Source: an uncultured Pelagibacteraceae bacterium
GTDB taxonomy: Bacteria > Pseudomonadota > Alphaproteobacteria > Pelagibacterales > Pelagibacteraceae
DNA: 64,000 nt
Assembly: GCA_902517745.1 (NCBI GenBank)
Contig: CABYDS010000001.1
Location: 1 to 64,000 of the forward strand
Reading direction: 5' to 3'
This document shows positions 1-8,255 of this stretch, one piece after another. Below the pieces are notes generated by a model. That model was not told the DNA's origin. It did not search any database and saw only the letters and a program-made list of their open reading frames with translations. Made by a program: the position numbers and the translations under genes. Position 1 is the stretch's first letter; each line of letters opens with the position of its first letter.

Positions 1-345
1 AGAGCTGCTCAATAAAGGAATATCTAATATTGTAATTACATTGTGAACCCAATCAAGTTGCTGTATTTCTTTTTTTAGTTTTACTAGACTTTTAATAGAA
101 GTTTCATCTATCATGCTATTTTTAGGAGTATAAGTAAGAACTAGAAATTCTTTTGTACCATATCTGTCGTTTATCTCATTAAGATATTTTAAATCAGGAT
201 CTCCCTCTATTAGTAACGTTTCAGAAGATGCATCAAGTCTAAAGTTTTTTGAATTATATCCAAAAAAACATAGGCAAATTAATAATAAAATTAAAATTAA
301 GCTTGGTTTTTTTAAAACAATATTTTGATAAAATTTAGCTAACAT
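1..345 (-). CDS. RND/MMPL-superfamily exporter, N-terminal part (runs off left edge)
   Basis: Reading leftwards from an ATG at 345, 115 codons stay open to the window edge, so only the N-terminus is seen. A short cytoplasmic stretch is followed by one hydrophobic helix (about residues 15-30), then a polar segment containing LDASSETLLIEGDPDL. That kind of segment starts the first periplasmic domain of predicted RND-superfamily exporters (COG1033 type). The substrate cannot be told; lipid or hopanoid export is known for some relatives. It lies 24 bases downstream of dnaB on the same strand, probably in the same transcript. The family call rests on topology and this motif only. Confidence 0.65.
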   Translation of the reverse strand, partial: MLAKFYQNIVLKKPSLILILLLICLCFFGYNSKNFRLDASSETLLIEGDPDLKYLNEINDRYGTKEFLVLTYTPKNSMIDETSIKSLVKLKKEIQQLDWVHNVITILDIPLLSSS

Positions 346-369
346 CAACAATTAGCTTTTATATTATAT

Positions 370-1785
370 TTAATTATTTTGAATATCTTTAAATTTTGTA
401 AACATTGCCTCAAATTCAAGCATTATGTTGCCTGTTGGACCATGTCTTTGTTTTTGAATTATTAATTCAGCTAAATGCGATACTTCATTCATTTTTGCTT
501 GCCATTCTGCGTGTTCTACTGTTGCAGGTCTTGGTTCTTTTCCTTGTAAATAGTAGGATTCTCTATAAACAAAAATTACTACATCAGCATCTTGTTCAAT
601 TGAACCAGACTCTCTTAAATCAGATAATTGAGGTTTTTTATCGTCTCTTTGCTCAACAGCTCTTGACAATTGAGAAAGTGCAAGAACTGGTACAGCCAGT
701 TCTTTTGCTAATGCTTTTAATCCTTGTGTGATTTCTGAAATCTCCTGTACTCTGCCATTATTTGAATTAGATGCTCTCATTAACTGGATGTAATCAATTA
801 CAACCATATCTAAGCCATAAAGTCTTTTAATCCTTCTAGCTCGGTTACTTAAAGCAGCAATTGTTATTGCTGGTGTTTCATCAATAAACAAAGGAAGCTC
901 TGATATATCTTTGGAAGTTTCAATAAATTTATCAAATTGTTCCTCTGATATTTTGCCTCGTCTAATGTCATTTGATTTTATTCTAGATTGTTCTGCAAGT
1001 ATTCTTGTAGATAATTGTTCTGAAGACATTTCGAGTGAAAAAAAAGCTATGGAACTTTTTTCTCCAGTTTCTTGAATTTTTTTTGCTGCGTTAAATGCAA
1101 TATTGGTAGCCAAAGCCGTTTTTCCCATTGATGGTCTTCCAGCAATAATTATTAGATCTGACTTATGTAGGCCACCAAGCTTATCATCTAAGTCCTTAAG
1201 TCCAGTTGGAACTCCAACAATTCCCTCTTCGTTTTTGTACGCATTTGACGCCATTTCAATGGTTTGCCTCATAGCCTCATCAAATTTAATTAATGATGAG
1301 CTAAATGATCCTTTTTCAGCAAGATCAAAAAGAGACTTCTCATAATTCTCGATTATTTTTTGACCATCATTGTCTAAATTGTTCAATTTAGCTTGATCTA
1401 TTACGTCCCCAGAAATTTTTATCAATTCTCTTTTTACGTAAAGATCAAAAATAAGTTTTGAGTACTCAATTGCTTGCCTAGAAGAAGTAGAAAACTTTGT
1501 TATTTTTACTAAATATTCTGGAATATTTAAATCATCCTTCTCTTTCTCAAAATAATTTTTTAAAGTTATTGGATTAGCCAAAAGACCTCCATAAATTAGT
1601 TTTTCTAATGCTTCAAATATTTTTTTATGAATTGGATCATAAAAGTTTTTATTTGATAATATCAGACTAACATCATCAAAAATTTCGTTAGTTAAAAGTA
1701 TTGATCCAATGACAGATTGTTCTGCCTCAATATTATTTGGTAATTCTTCTGATTTACTTTTAATTAGATTTAAGGATTGAGACAT
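370..1785 (-). CDS. dnaB: Replicative DNA helicase DnaB
   Basis: Hexameric helicase that unwinds DNA ahead of the replication fork and recruits primase. The protein is 471 residues from the ATG at 1785, the usual family length. The N-terminal primase-interacting domain opens with NIEAEQSVIGSIL. The RecA-like motor carries Walker A AGRPSMGKT (about 215-223) and Walker B VVIDYIQLM (about 328-336). The frame stays open 11 codons further upstream, but that extension is basic and hydrophobic, unlike DnaB, and MSQSLN is the natural start. No intein is present. It follows rpsF-rpsR-rplI on the same strand, a common bacterial order. Confidence 0.97.
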   Translation of the reverse strand: MSQSLNLIKSKSEELPNNIEAEQSVIGSILLTNEIFDDVSLILSNKNFYDPIHKKIFEALEKLIYGGLLANPITLKNYFEKEKDDLNIPEYLVKITKFSTSSRQAIEYSKLIFDLYVKRELIKISGDVIDQAKLNNLDNDGQKIIENYEKSLFDLAEKGSFSSSLIKFDEAMRQTIEMASNAYKNEEGIVGVPTGLKDLDDKLGGLHKSDLIIIAGRPSMGKTALATNIAFNAAKKIQETGEKSSIAFFSLEMSSEQLSTRILAEQSRIKSNDIRRGKISEEQFDKFIETSKDISELPLFIDETPAITIAALSNRARRIKRLYGLDMVVIDYIQLMRASNSNNGRVQEISEITQGLKALAKELAVPVLALSQLSRAVEQRDDKKPQLSDLRESGSIEQDADVVIFVYRESYYLQGKEPRPATVEHAEWQAKMNEVSHLAELIIQKQRHGPTGNIMLEFEAMFTKFKDIQNN

Positions 1786-1851
1786 AATAAAATATATTTT
1801 TTTTCTATAATAAAACAAACGATTTTATAGGTTGGGGAAAAAAATGTATAA

Positions 1852-2310
1852 TTATTGTTTTTCTTCTTGTGGAACTACTTTAATTGAAATTTTTGATTGC
1901 ACCTCAGTATGAAGGCTTAATATTACATCAAAAGTTCCTAATGACTTAATTTCTTTAGTAGGCTGTATCATTGATGGATTTATATCTATTTTAACGTCTT
2001 CCATCAAAATCTTAGATATCTCTGTTGGTTTCACTGACCCATATAATTCATTGTTTTCAGTGCTTAATTTACTTATTATAAATTCTTTATTTTTTATTTT
2101 CTCATCAATTTCTTTTGCTAATTTCTTTTTTTCTTGATCTTTTTTTCCAAGTTCATTTTTAATTTTTTCAACTTCTTTTATATTTTCTTTTGAAGCAAAA
2201 AGAGCTTTCTTTTGTGCTATTAAATAGTTTCGTGCAAAACCTCTTTTGACATCTATTACTTCTCCAATAGATCCAACCTTTCTAACATTTTCTAATAAAA
2301 TGACCCTCAT
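1852..2310 (-). CDS. rplI: 50S ribosomal protein L9
   Basis: Ribosomal protein bL9, 152 residues, which bridges 23S rRNA and neighbouring ribosomes and affects reading-frame fidelity. The N-terminus MRVILLENVRKVGSIGEVIDVKRGFARNYL (read from 2310) is the classic L9 signature, here with KRGFARNYL as its core. It is followed by a long Lys/Glu-rich connecting helix and a C-terminal globular domain. It is separated from rpsR by only 2 bases and sits in the rpsF-rpsR-rplI-dnaB group. The C-terminal tail VVPQEEKQ is slightly longer than usual. Confidence 0.97.
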   Translation of the reverse strand: MRVILLENVRKVGSIGEVIDVKRGFARNYLIAQKKALFASKENIKEVEKIKNELGKKDQEKKKLAKEIDEKIKNKEFIISKLSTENNELYGSVKPTEISKILMEDVKIDINPSMIQPTKEIKSLGTFDVILSLHTEVQSKISIKVVPQEEKQ

Positions 2311-2312
2311 AA

Positions 2313-2582
2313 TTATATCAGTGCTAAGTTTCTAGCTCTTTTAATTGATAAAGACAGATCTCTCTGTTTTTTTTGACTTACAGAAGTAATTCTTGACGGT
2401 AATATTTTTCCATTTTCTGAGATATATCTTTTTAATAATTTAATATTTTTGTAATCAATAACAGGAGCATCTTTCCCGGAAAGAGGACATCTTTTTTTAA
2501 ATTTATATTTTTGATTCTGAAAAACGCTAAGTTTTGAAAAATTATTCTGAGAACCTTTCTTTTTTAAATTTCTTTTTTTCAT
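2313..2582 (-). CDS. rpsR: 30S ribosomal protein S18
   Basis: Ribosomal protein bS18, 89 residues, the partner of S6 on the small-subunit platform. It contains the conserved [19 protein letters not shown] region, then the [20 protein letters not shown] segment typical of S18. The N-terminus is very basic ([12 protein letters not shown]). The start codon overlaps the end of rpsF by 4 bases, which suggests translational coupling of the two partner proteins. Confidence 0.97.
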   Translation of the reverse strand: MKKRNLKKKGSQNNFSKLSVFQNQKYKFKKRCPLSGKDAPVIDYKNIKLLKRYISENGKILPSRITSVSQKKQRDLSLSIKRARNLALI

Positions 2583-2926
2583 GATTTCTTACTTTTTGAT
2601 ATTTCATCTATTTTTTTAAAATAATCTGTTTCAAGATCCAGTTTTTTTACTTTTACAGTTAAATACCTTAACAAGTTTTTGTCAATTTTTTCATTTTTTT
2701 CGAGCTCTTTTATAGTTTTTCCAGACCCTTTTATTTTAAAATGGAGATAATTCCCTTTTTTATTTTTTTTAATTAAGTATGAAAGATGCATTAAACCCCA
2801 GCCTTCAAATTTAAGAATTTTACCGTCGTTATCTTCAATTATTTTACTATATTTGTCTTGAATTTGTTTTATTTGGCTTGGTGAGGTGTCTTGTCTTGCG
2901 ATTAATGTATGCTCGTAATAGCTCAT
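2579..2926 (-). CDS. rpsF: 30S ribosomal protein S6
   Basis: Ribosomal protein bS6, 115 residues, which binds S18 and 16S rRNA. The N-terminus [13 protein letters not shown] and the internal [22 protein letters not shown] match the family's strand-helix pattern, with a Lys-rich C-terminal tail. It is the first gene of a leftward ribosomal-replication cluster. It is divergent from fabD, with 83 bases between the two starts holding a candidate promoter. Confidence 0.96.
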   Translation of the reverse strand: MSYYEHTLIARQDTSPSQIKQIQDKYSKIIEDNDGKILKFEGWGLMHLSYLIKKNKKGNYLHFKIKGSGKTIKELEKNEKIDKNLLRYLTVKVKKLDLETDYFKKIDEISKSKKS

Positions 2927-2956
2927 ATTATTTTATAGAAAAGTTGACGATATACT

Positions 2957-2962
2957 ATTATA
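2957..2962 (-). promoter_or_regulatory. Candidate -10 element for rpsF operon
   Basis: Read on the minus strand this is TATAAT, an exact match to the housekeeping -10 consensus. It lies about 31 bases upstream of the rpsF start and would give a leader of roughly 24 bases. No convincing -35 hexamer sits 16-18 bases further upstream, and TATAAT is easy to find by chance in such AT-rich DNA, so this is tentative. Confidence 0.35.
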
Positions 2963-3009
2963 AATTTTTAATTACAATATAAAAAAACACTTAATTTAAT
3001 TACATTTTT

Positions 3010-3939
3010 ATGTTTTCCGTAATATTTCCAGGTCAAGGATCACAATTTATTGGTATGGGTAGAGATTTTTATCAAAATTTCAGTTACGTCAAAGAATATT
3101 TCAATAATGCAGATGAAATATTAAAAAAGAATTTAAGCAAAATAATTTTAGATGGATCAAAAGATGAGCTGGATAAAACAGAAAATACTCAACCAGCAAT
3201 TTTTTTAGTCAGTTATTCAATATTTAACGTAATTAAAAAAGAGACTGAGTTAAAAGTAAATACCGCAAGTTATTTCGCTGGGCATTCTTTAGGAGAGTAT
3301 TCTGCTCTATGTTGTGCTGAGGCGATTAATTTTAATCAAACTATTAATCTTTTAATGCACAGAGGCAAGGCTATGCAAAATGCAGTTCCAAATGGAGAAG
3401 GAGGGATGTTAGCTGTATTAGGAATTGAAATTGATCAAATAAATTTAATTTTAAAAGAGAATATTAATAATTTTAGCTGTTATATTGCTAATGATAACTC
3501 TAATGGTCAAGTAGTAATAAGTGGCAAAATAGATTCTCTTGAAAATTTTAGCAATGAATTAAAAAAAAAAAATATAAAATTTGTTAAACTCCCTGTTAGT
3601 GCCCCATTTCATTGTCCACTTATGAAAAATGCAACCAATAAAATGATAAATTTAATTAATGAAACAAATTTTAATAATCCTAATATTGATATTATGTCTA
3701 ATGTTACGGCAAAACCTCAAAATAATTCAAAAGAAATTAAAAGATTACTTATAGAACAAATTGAAAAAACAGTAAGATGGAGGGAAAGTATAACAAATAT
3801 GATTGATAACGGTGTTAATAATTTTATTGAAATCGGACCTGGTAAAGTTCTATCGGGACTAATTAAAAGAATTGATAGAAATGTAAAACTAAATCAGATA
3901 AATAATTTAACAGATTTAAAAAGTATTAAAAATGATTGA
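3010..3939 (+). CDS. fabD: Malonyl-CoA:ACP transacylase
   Basis: Transfers malonyl groups from CoA to acyl carrier protein, supplying the extender unit for fatty-acid synthesis. The protein has 309 residues, normal for FabD. Seen are the N-terminal FPGQGSQ motif, the nucleophile elbow GHSLGEY (Ser93) and the catalytic His in SAPFHCPLM (His201), plus the late IEIGPGKVL motif. It is first in a tight rightward fabD-fabG-acpP-gmk group. Its last 8 bases overlap the start of fabG. Confidence 0.97.
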   Translation: MFSVIFPGQGSQFIGMGRDFYQNFSYVKEYFNNADEILKKNLSKIILDGSKDELDKTENTQPAIFLVSYSIFNVIKKETELKVNTASYFAGHSLGEYSALCCAEAINFNQTINLLMHRGKAMQNAVPNGEGGMLAVLGIEIDQINLILKENINNFSCYIANDNSNGQVVISGKIDSLENFSNELKKKNIKFVKLPVSAPFHCPLMKNATNKMINLINETNFNNPNIDIMSNVTAKPQNNSKEIKRLLIEQIEKTVRWRESITNMIDNGVNNFIEIGPGKVLSGLIKRIDRNVKLNQINNLTDLKSIKND

Positions 3940-4669
3940 TCTAAAAAATTTGAACATAATTTTAACAGGTGCTACAGGAGGAATTGGTGGCGCAATTTTA
4001 GAAAAATTATACAATTTTAATGCCAAAATTATTGCAACGGGAACAAATGATTTAAAATTGAAAAATATTAAAGAAAAATATAAAAATGTTATCACTAAAA
4101 AATTTGATATTTCAGATCATTTACAAATTGAGCAATTTGTTGAAGAATGTAATGATATACTTGAAAATAAAATAGATGTCTTAATAAATAATGCTGGAGT
4201 TACTCAAGATAATCTCACTATCAGAATGAAAAAAGATGAATGGGATAAAGTTATTAATTTAAACTTAACATCCAACTTCCTAATCACAAAAAACGTAATA
4301 AAAAAAATGCTTAGAAATAAAAATGGTAAGATTATAAATATAACATCAGTAGTTGGGCATACTGGTAATTTAGGTCAAGCTAATTATGCAGCTTCAAAAG
4401 CTGGCTTAGTAGGTATGTCAAAAAGTCTTGCTTTGGAGTACGGAAAAAAAAATATTAGAGTAAACTGTATATCACCAGGTTTTATAAAATCTGATATGAC
4501 AAATAAAATAAATGAAAATTTTAAACAATTATTAGAAGCTAAAATATCATTGGAAAGATTTGGAATGCCAGAGGATGTAGCTAATGTAGTACTATTTTTG
4601 TCTTCAAGCTTATCAGATTATATAACAGGCGAAACAATTCATGTTAACGGAGGTATGTATTTTAGTTGA
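3932..4669 (+). CDS. fabG: 3-oxoacyl-[ACP] reductase
   Basis: Short-chain dehydrogenase (245 residues) that reduces 3-oxoacyl-ACP with NADPH in each elongation cycle. The dinucleotide-binding motif TGATGGIG (12-19), NNAG (86-89) and the catalytic Ser139, Tyr152 and Lys156 (YAASK) are all present. The C-terminal SDYITGETIHVNGGMYFS is typical of FabG. Context between fabD and acpP supports the fatty-acid role over other SDR functions. Confidence 0.96.
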   Translation: MIDLKNLNIILTGATGGIGGAILEKLYNFNAKIIATGTNDLKLKNIKEKYKNVITKKFDISDHLQIEQFVEECNDILENKIDVLINNAGVTQDNLTIRMKKDEWDKVINLNLTSNFLITKNVIKKMLRNKNGKIINITSVVGHTGNLGQANYAASKAGLVGMSKSLALEYGKKNIRVNCISPGFIKSDMTNKINENFKQLLEAKISLERFGMPEDVANVVLFLSSSLSDYITGETIHVNGGMYFS

Positions 4670-4716
4670 CAAAATAATATAAATACTTATTAACGAAATT
4701 AACAATTAAGGAAATT

Positions 4717-4956
4717 ATGTCAGAAGATATTTCAAGCAAAGTAAAAAAAATAGTAGCAGATCATTTAGGTATTGATGAAGCAAAGGTTACTGAGGAGTCA
4801 AGTTTTATTGACGATTTAGGAGCAGATAGCTTAGATACAGTAGAGTTAGTAATGGCATTTGAAGAAGAATTTGGTTCAGAAATCTCAGACAGCGATGCAG
4901 AAAAAATACTTACTGTTGGAGATGCTGTTAAATTTATTGAGAATAAAGCAAACTAA
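4717..4956 (+). CDS. acpP: Acyl carrier protein
   Basis: Small acidic protein (79 residues) that carries growing acyl chains on a 4'-phosphopantetheine arm. The attachment serine is Ser38 in the DSL motif of [16 protein letters not shown] purine-rich ribosome-binding site (AAGGAAA) precedes the ATG. In many alphaproteobacteria acpP is followed by fabF and an mltG-type gene; here gmk begins only 12 bases after the stop codon. Confidence 0.97.
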   Translation: MSEDISSKVKKIVADHLGIDEAKVTEESSFIDDLGADSLDTVELVMAFEEEFGSEISDSDAEKILTVGDAVKFIENKAN

Positions 4957-4968
4957 TTTTACATATTA

Positions 4969-5595
4969 ATGACCAGCTTTAAAAAGGGTGGGATGTATAT
5001 ACTGTCTTCCCCGTCTGGTGCTGGCAAAACAACGCTTGTAAAAAAAATTTCAAAAAATAAAAATTTTTCAATATCAATATCTCATACAACCAGATTACCA
5101 AGACCAAATGAAAAAAATGGAAAAGACTATTTCTTCACTTCAAAAAATAATTTTAAAAAACTTATAAAAAAAGGTGAATTTTTAGAACATGCAAAAGTTT
5201 TTAATAATTATTATGGTTCCTCAAAGAAAAAAGTAATTGAAAATCTTAAGAAGGGAAAAAACGTTATTTTTGATATCGATTGGCAGGGAACAAGACAAAT
5301 AAGAAATAAGAAATTAAATTATAAACTAATTACAATCTATATTTTGCCACCTTCAAAAAAAGAACTCATTAATAGACTAATAAAAAGAGAAAAAAAAAAT
5401 ATGAAGACAGTAAAAAAAAGAATGAAAGAATTTAAGAAAGATTTATCTAGATGGAAAGAATACGATTTTGTTGTTATTAATGATGATTTAAAGAAATGTT
5501 ACAATAGAATTATGGAAATTATAAAAAATAAAAAGAAAGAGAAATTATTTGACTACAAATTTATAAAACTTCATACAAAGAATTTAATTATTTAA
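4969..5595 (+). CDS. gmk: Guanylate kinase
   Basis: Phosphorylates GMP to GDP with ATP. The protein has 208 residues. The P-loop [10 protein letters not shown] (about 13-22) is followed by [19 protein letters not shown], which contains the GMP-binding arginines and the family signature. YGSS and the [10 protein letters not shown] segment follow. The C-terminus is very Lys-rich. Its last 12 bases overlap the end of the convergent gene rsmA. Confidence 0.96.
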   Translation: MTSFKKGGMYILSSPSGAGKTTLVKKISKNKNFSISISHTTRLPRPNEKNGKDYFFTSKNNFKKLIKKGEFLEHAKVFNNYYGSSKKKVIENLKKGKNVIFDIDWQGTRQIRNKKLNYKLITIYILPPSKKELINRLIKREKKNMKTVKKRMKEFKKDLSRWKEYDFVVINDDLKKCYNRIMEIIKNKKKEKLFDYKFIKLHTKNLII

Positions 5596-6375
5596 ATTTT
5601 CATATAATTTGCAAATCTCAATGTAATTATTTAATGTTAGGTTTTGGGGTCTTAAATTTAAATCCAATTTTAAATTTTTGGCTACTTCTTCGTAATTTTT
5701 AAAAAGGAACTTCATAGGTTTTTTTATCATTTTTCTTCTTTGATTAAAAAATATATTAGTTATATGTTCTAAGTTCTTAAATTTATCTAAATTTTCGTAT
5801 CTAAGTTTTGGAGAAAAGATTACCAAACTGCTCCAAACTTTAGGAACAGGATAGAAACTTTCAGGCGATATATTAAAGACTCTAGAATTAGTCATTTTCC
5901 ATGAAGATATTATAGATAACCTTCCATAGTTTTTGGTATTCTCTTCAGCCACAATTCTATCTGCAACTTCTTTTTGAAAAACAAATATAAATTTTTTGAA
6001 TATTTTATTTAAATTTTCAATCTTTATAAAAGATGTTAATATTTTAGTTGAAATATTATAGGGCAAATTACCAAATACCTTTATTGGTAAATTAAATTTA
6101 AAATCATTATAACATTCTAAAATATCTTTATTAATAATATTTATTTCTTTACCAAATTTTTTATCAAGAAGGATCGATAAATTTTTATCTTTTTCAACAA
6201 CAAATATTTTTTTTGGTTTTCTCTCTAATATTACTTTTGTCAAATTACCAGTCCCAGGACCAATTTCTAGAACTATATCTTTACTTGATAGTTCGGCAGT
6301 ATCTACTATTTTCGATATTATATTTTTATCTTTTAAAAAATTTTGTCCTAAACTTTTTTTGGGTGTAAAACTCAT
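5584..6375 (-). CDS. rsmA: 16S rRNA dimethyladenosine transferase (RsmA/KsgA)
   Basis: Dimethylates two adjacent adenosines near the 3' end of 16S rRNA, a late step of small-subunit assembly. The protein has 263 residues from the ATG at 6375; a TTG one codon upstream (6378) is the alternative. The N-terminal KSLGQNFL motif, SAM-binding EIGPGTGN (37-44) and catalytic NLPYN (103-107) are all seen. The start shares one base with the stop codon of pdxA (TGATG). It is the last gene of the leftward lpt-surA-pdxA group. Confidence 0.96.
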   Translation of the reverse strand: MSFTPKKSLGQNFLKDKNIISKIVDTAELSSKDIVLEIGPGTGNLTKVILERKPKKIFVVEKDKNLSILLDKKFGKEINIINKDILECYNDFKFNLPIKVFGNLPYNISTKILTSFIKIENLNKIFKKFIFVFQKEVADRIVAEENTKNYGRLSIISSWKMTNSRVFNISPESFYPVPKVWSSLVIFSPKLRYENLDKFKNLEHITNIFFNQRRKMIKKPMKFLFKNYEEVAKNLKLDLNLRPQNLTLNNYIEICKLYENLNN

Positions 6376-7334
6376 CAAATATTATCTGCAAAATTCATTG
6401 CATAAATAAAAGATGAAGGATCAGATAAATTTTTTCCCATCATTTCTGTATTAGGACCATGATCTGGAGATATTCTTATAAATGGAAGACCTACTGTTAT
6501 ATTTATCGCATTAAAATTAAATATTGTTTTCATGGGAGTTAATACTTGATCGTGATACATACCTATAACTAAATCATATTTATCAATATTTTTTTTGATG
6601 AAAAATGTATCGGTAGAAAATGGTCCAAAAATTTTTATCCCAGCATTTTTTAAATATTTAATTGTAGGATATATAATTTTCTCTTCCTCACTAAACTTGT
6701 CAGTCGTTTCACAATGAGGATTTAATCCAAGAACAGCTATTCTTATTTGTTTTTTAAGGATTGTTTTATAGAAATCACTTAGTGCGACCACATTGCTTCG
6801 AATTTTTTGTTTATTAATACTTCCTGCCACTTTTTTTATTGGAACATGAGTGGTAATTGGAGAAACAGAAAGTTTATGATTATAAATAAGCATCACCTCA
6901 TTTCTTGAGTAAGTCTTTTCAGAAAGATATTCTGTAATACCTGAATATTTTTTTTTTAGGAAAGTTTTTTTTGAAACTGGTCCGTTTATTAATATAAATT
7001 TACCTTTATTACTATTTATAATTTGAAGAGATTTTTTAAAACAATTAGTAATATATTCATTAGACTTAGAACTGATTTTATCAAATATTTTATTATGTTT
7101 AAATTTAATATCTATTAGATTGATTTTATTCTTTTTTGCATCTTTGTAACTTAAAATTTTATTAATTGGAAAATTATACTTTAATTTTTTTAGTTGCTTA
7201 GTTAAAAGATTTTCATTACCTATTATAATTATTTTTTTTTTAAACTTTTGTTTTTTACTAAAATATTTTCCAATTACCTCAGAAAAAATACTGTATGGTT
7301 CACCTAATACGATAAGAATATAATTAGTATTCAT
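6375..7334 (-). CDS. pdxA: 4-hydroxythreonine-4-phosphate dehydrogenase
   Basis: Catalyses the NAD-dependent oxidation of 4-phosphohydroxythreonine in pyridoxal phosphate synthesis. The protein has 319 residues, near the family norm. Metal-binding histidines appear in TTHVP, GLNPHCE and MYHDQ, and the family end motif ISPDHGPNTEMMGK is present. It sits between surA (10-base overlap) and rsmA, the same surA-pdxA-rsmA order found in many proteobacteria. Confidence 0.93.
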   Translation of the reverse strand: MNTNYILIVLGEPYSIFSEVIGKYFSKKQKFKKKIIIIGNENLLTKQLKKLKYNFPINKILSYKDAKKNKINLIDIKFKHNKIFDKISSKSNEYITNCFKKSLQIINSNKGKFILINGPVSKKTFLKKKYSGITEYLSEKTYSRNEVMLIYNHKLSVSPITTHVPIKKVAGSINKQKIRSNVVALSDFYKTILKKQIRIAVLGLNPHCETTDKFSEEEKIIYPTIKYLKNAGIKIFGPFSTDTFFIKKNIDKYDLVIGMYHDQVLTPMKTIFNFNAINITVGLPFIRISPDHGPNTEMMGKNLSDPSSFIYAMNFADNI

Positions 7335-8250
7335 TAATTTTTATATTTTGTTTTAATTTTTTATAATAAAGAAGGGAAAATTGGTTTAATTGTTTGTTTC
7401 TTTCAAAATTAATTTTTTCATCAAGTTCTTTGTCGATATCTATTGTTTGTTTTATCTCTCTTTTGTCATTTACTTTTAATAACAAATATCCGTTAGGGTA
7501 TTTGATAGGTTGTGAAATTTGTCCTTTTTTTAAATTTTTTAGTTTAATAGCTAATTGTTGAGATAATAAAGTTTCTTTTATCCAACCAATTTCTCCTCCT
7601 CTACTCACACTATTTGATAAACTGAATTTAGATGCTGCAGATTTAAAATCATTTTTTTTAATATATTCTAGAATGCTTTTATATTTCCTTTCAAATTTTT
7701 CATTGTTATCAATTTCAAATAATATTTCTGATAATTCGTATTCATATTTCTTTTTATTTGAAATATTTTGAATTAACTCTTCTTTCAAAAAATTTTTGTC
7801 AATTTTTATAAAATTATAATATTTTCTGTAAATTAACTCATTCCAAAGACCTTCAAGTTTTATCTTTTCTAGTATTTTTTCATAATCAATATTTTTTTGC
7901 TTTGTTAAACTTATAAATTCATTCTCATTTTTTACATTCTTATAATTAAATATGCTCTTTTTTATATCTTCTTTTAAATCTTTATTTTCTATATTTTTAA
8001 ATACTTTTTCTAATTCCTTTTTTTTAATGATTTCTTTGATTAAAGAATTCTCTGAGATCTTAATTAGTTCATTTTTTGGAAGAGTGTTAAGACTTGGTCT
8101 TAAAAATATTAAATAATTTTTCTCATCTTTTATATCTATATTGGTGATAACTTCATCTCCTATCTTAAATTTGATGTCTATTTTAGAATTAAGTGCATTT
8201 AAATTTGATGTAAAAAACAACAGAAAAATTAATAAATAAATTTTAAGCAT
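7324..8250 (-). CDS. surA: SurA-like periplasmic peptidyl-prolyl isomerase/chaperone
   Basis: Periplasmic chaperone that helps outer-membrane proteins such as LptD to fold. The protein has 308 residues and an N-terminal signal peptide (MLKIYLLIFLLFFTSNLNA). A helical SurA N-domain is followed by one parvulin (PpiC) domain around 165-270, with the conserved SRGGEIGWI and GQISQPIKYPNGYLLLKV. Only one parvulin domain is present, whereas the E. coli protein has two. It follows its likely client gene lptD by 5 bases. Confidence 0.88.
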   Translation of the reverse strand: MLKIYLLIFLLFFTSNLNALNSKIDIKFKIGDEVITNIDIKDEKNYLIFLRPSLNTLPKNELIKISENSLIKEIIKKKELEKVFKNIENKDLKEDIKKSIFNYKNVKNENEFISLTKQKNIDYEKILEKIKLEGLWNELIYRKYYNFIKIDKNFLKEELIQNISNKKKYEYELSEILFEIDNNEKFERKYKSILEYIKKNDFKSAASKFSLSNSVSRGGEIGWIKETLLSQQLAIKLKNLKKGQISQPIKYPNGYLLLKVNDKREIKQTIDIDKELDEKINFERNKQLNQFSLLYYKKLKQNIKINEY

Positions 8251-8255
8251 TTAAA

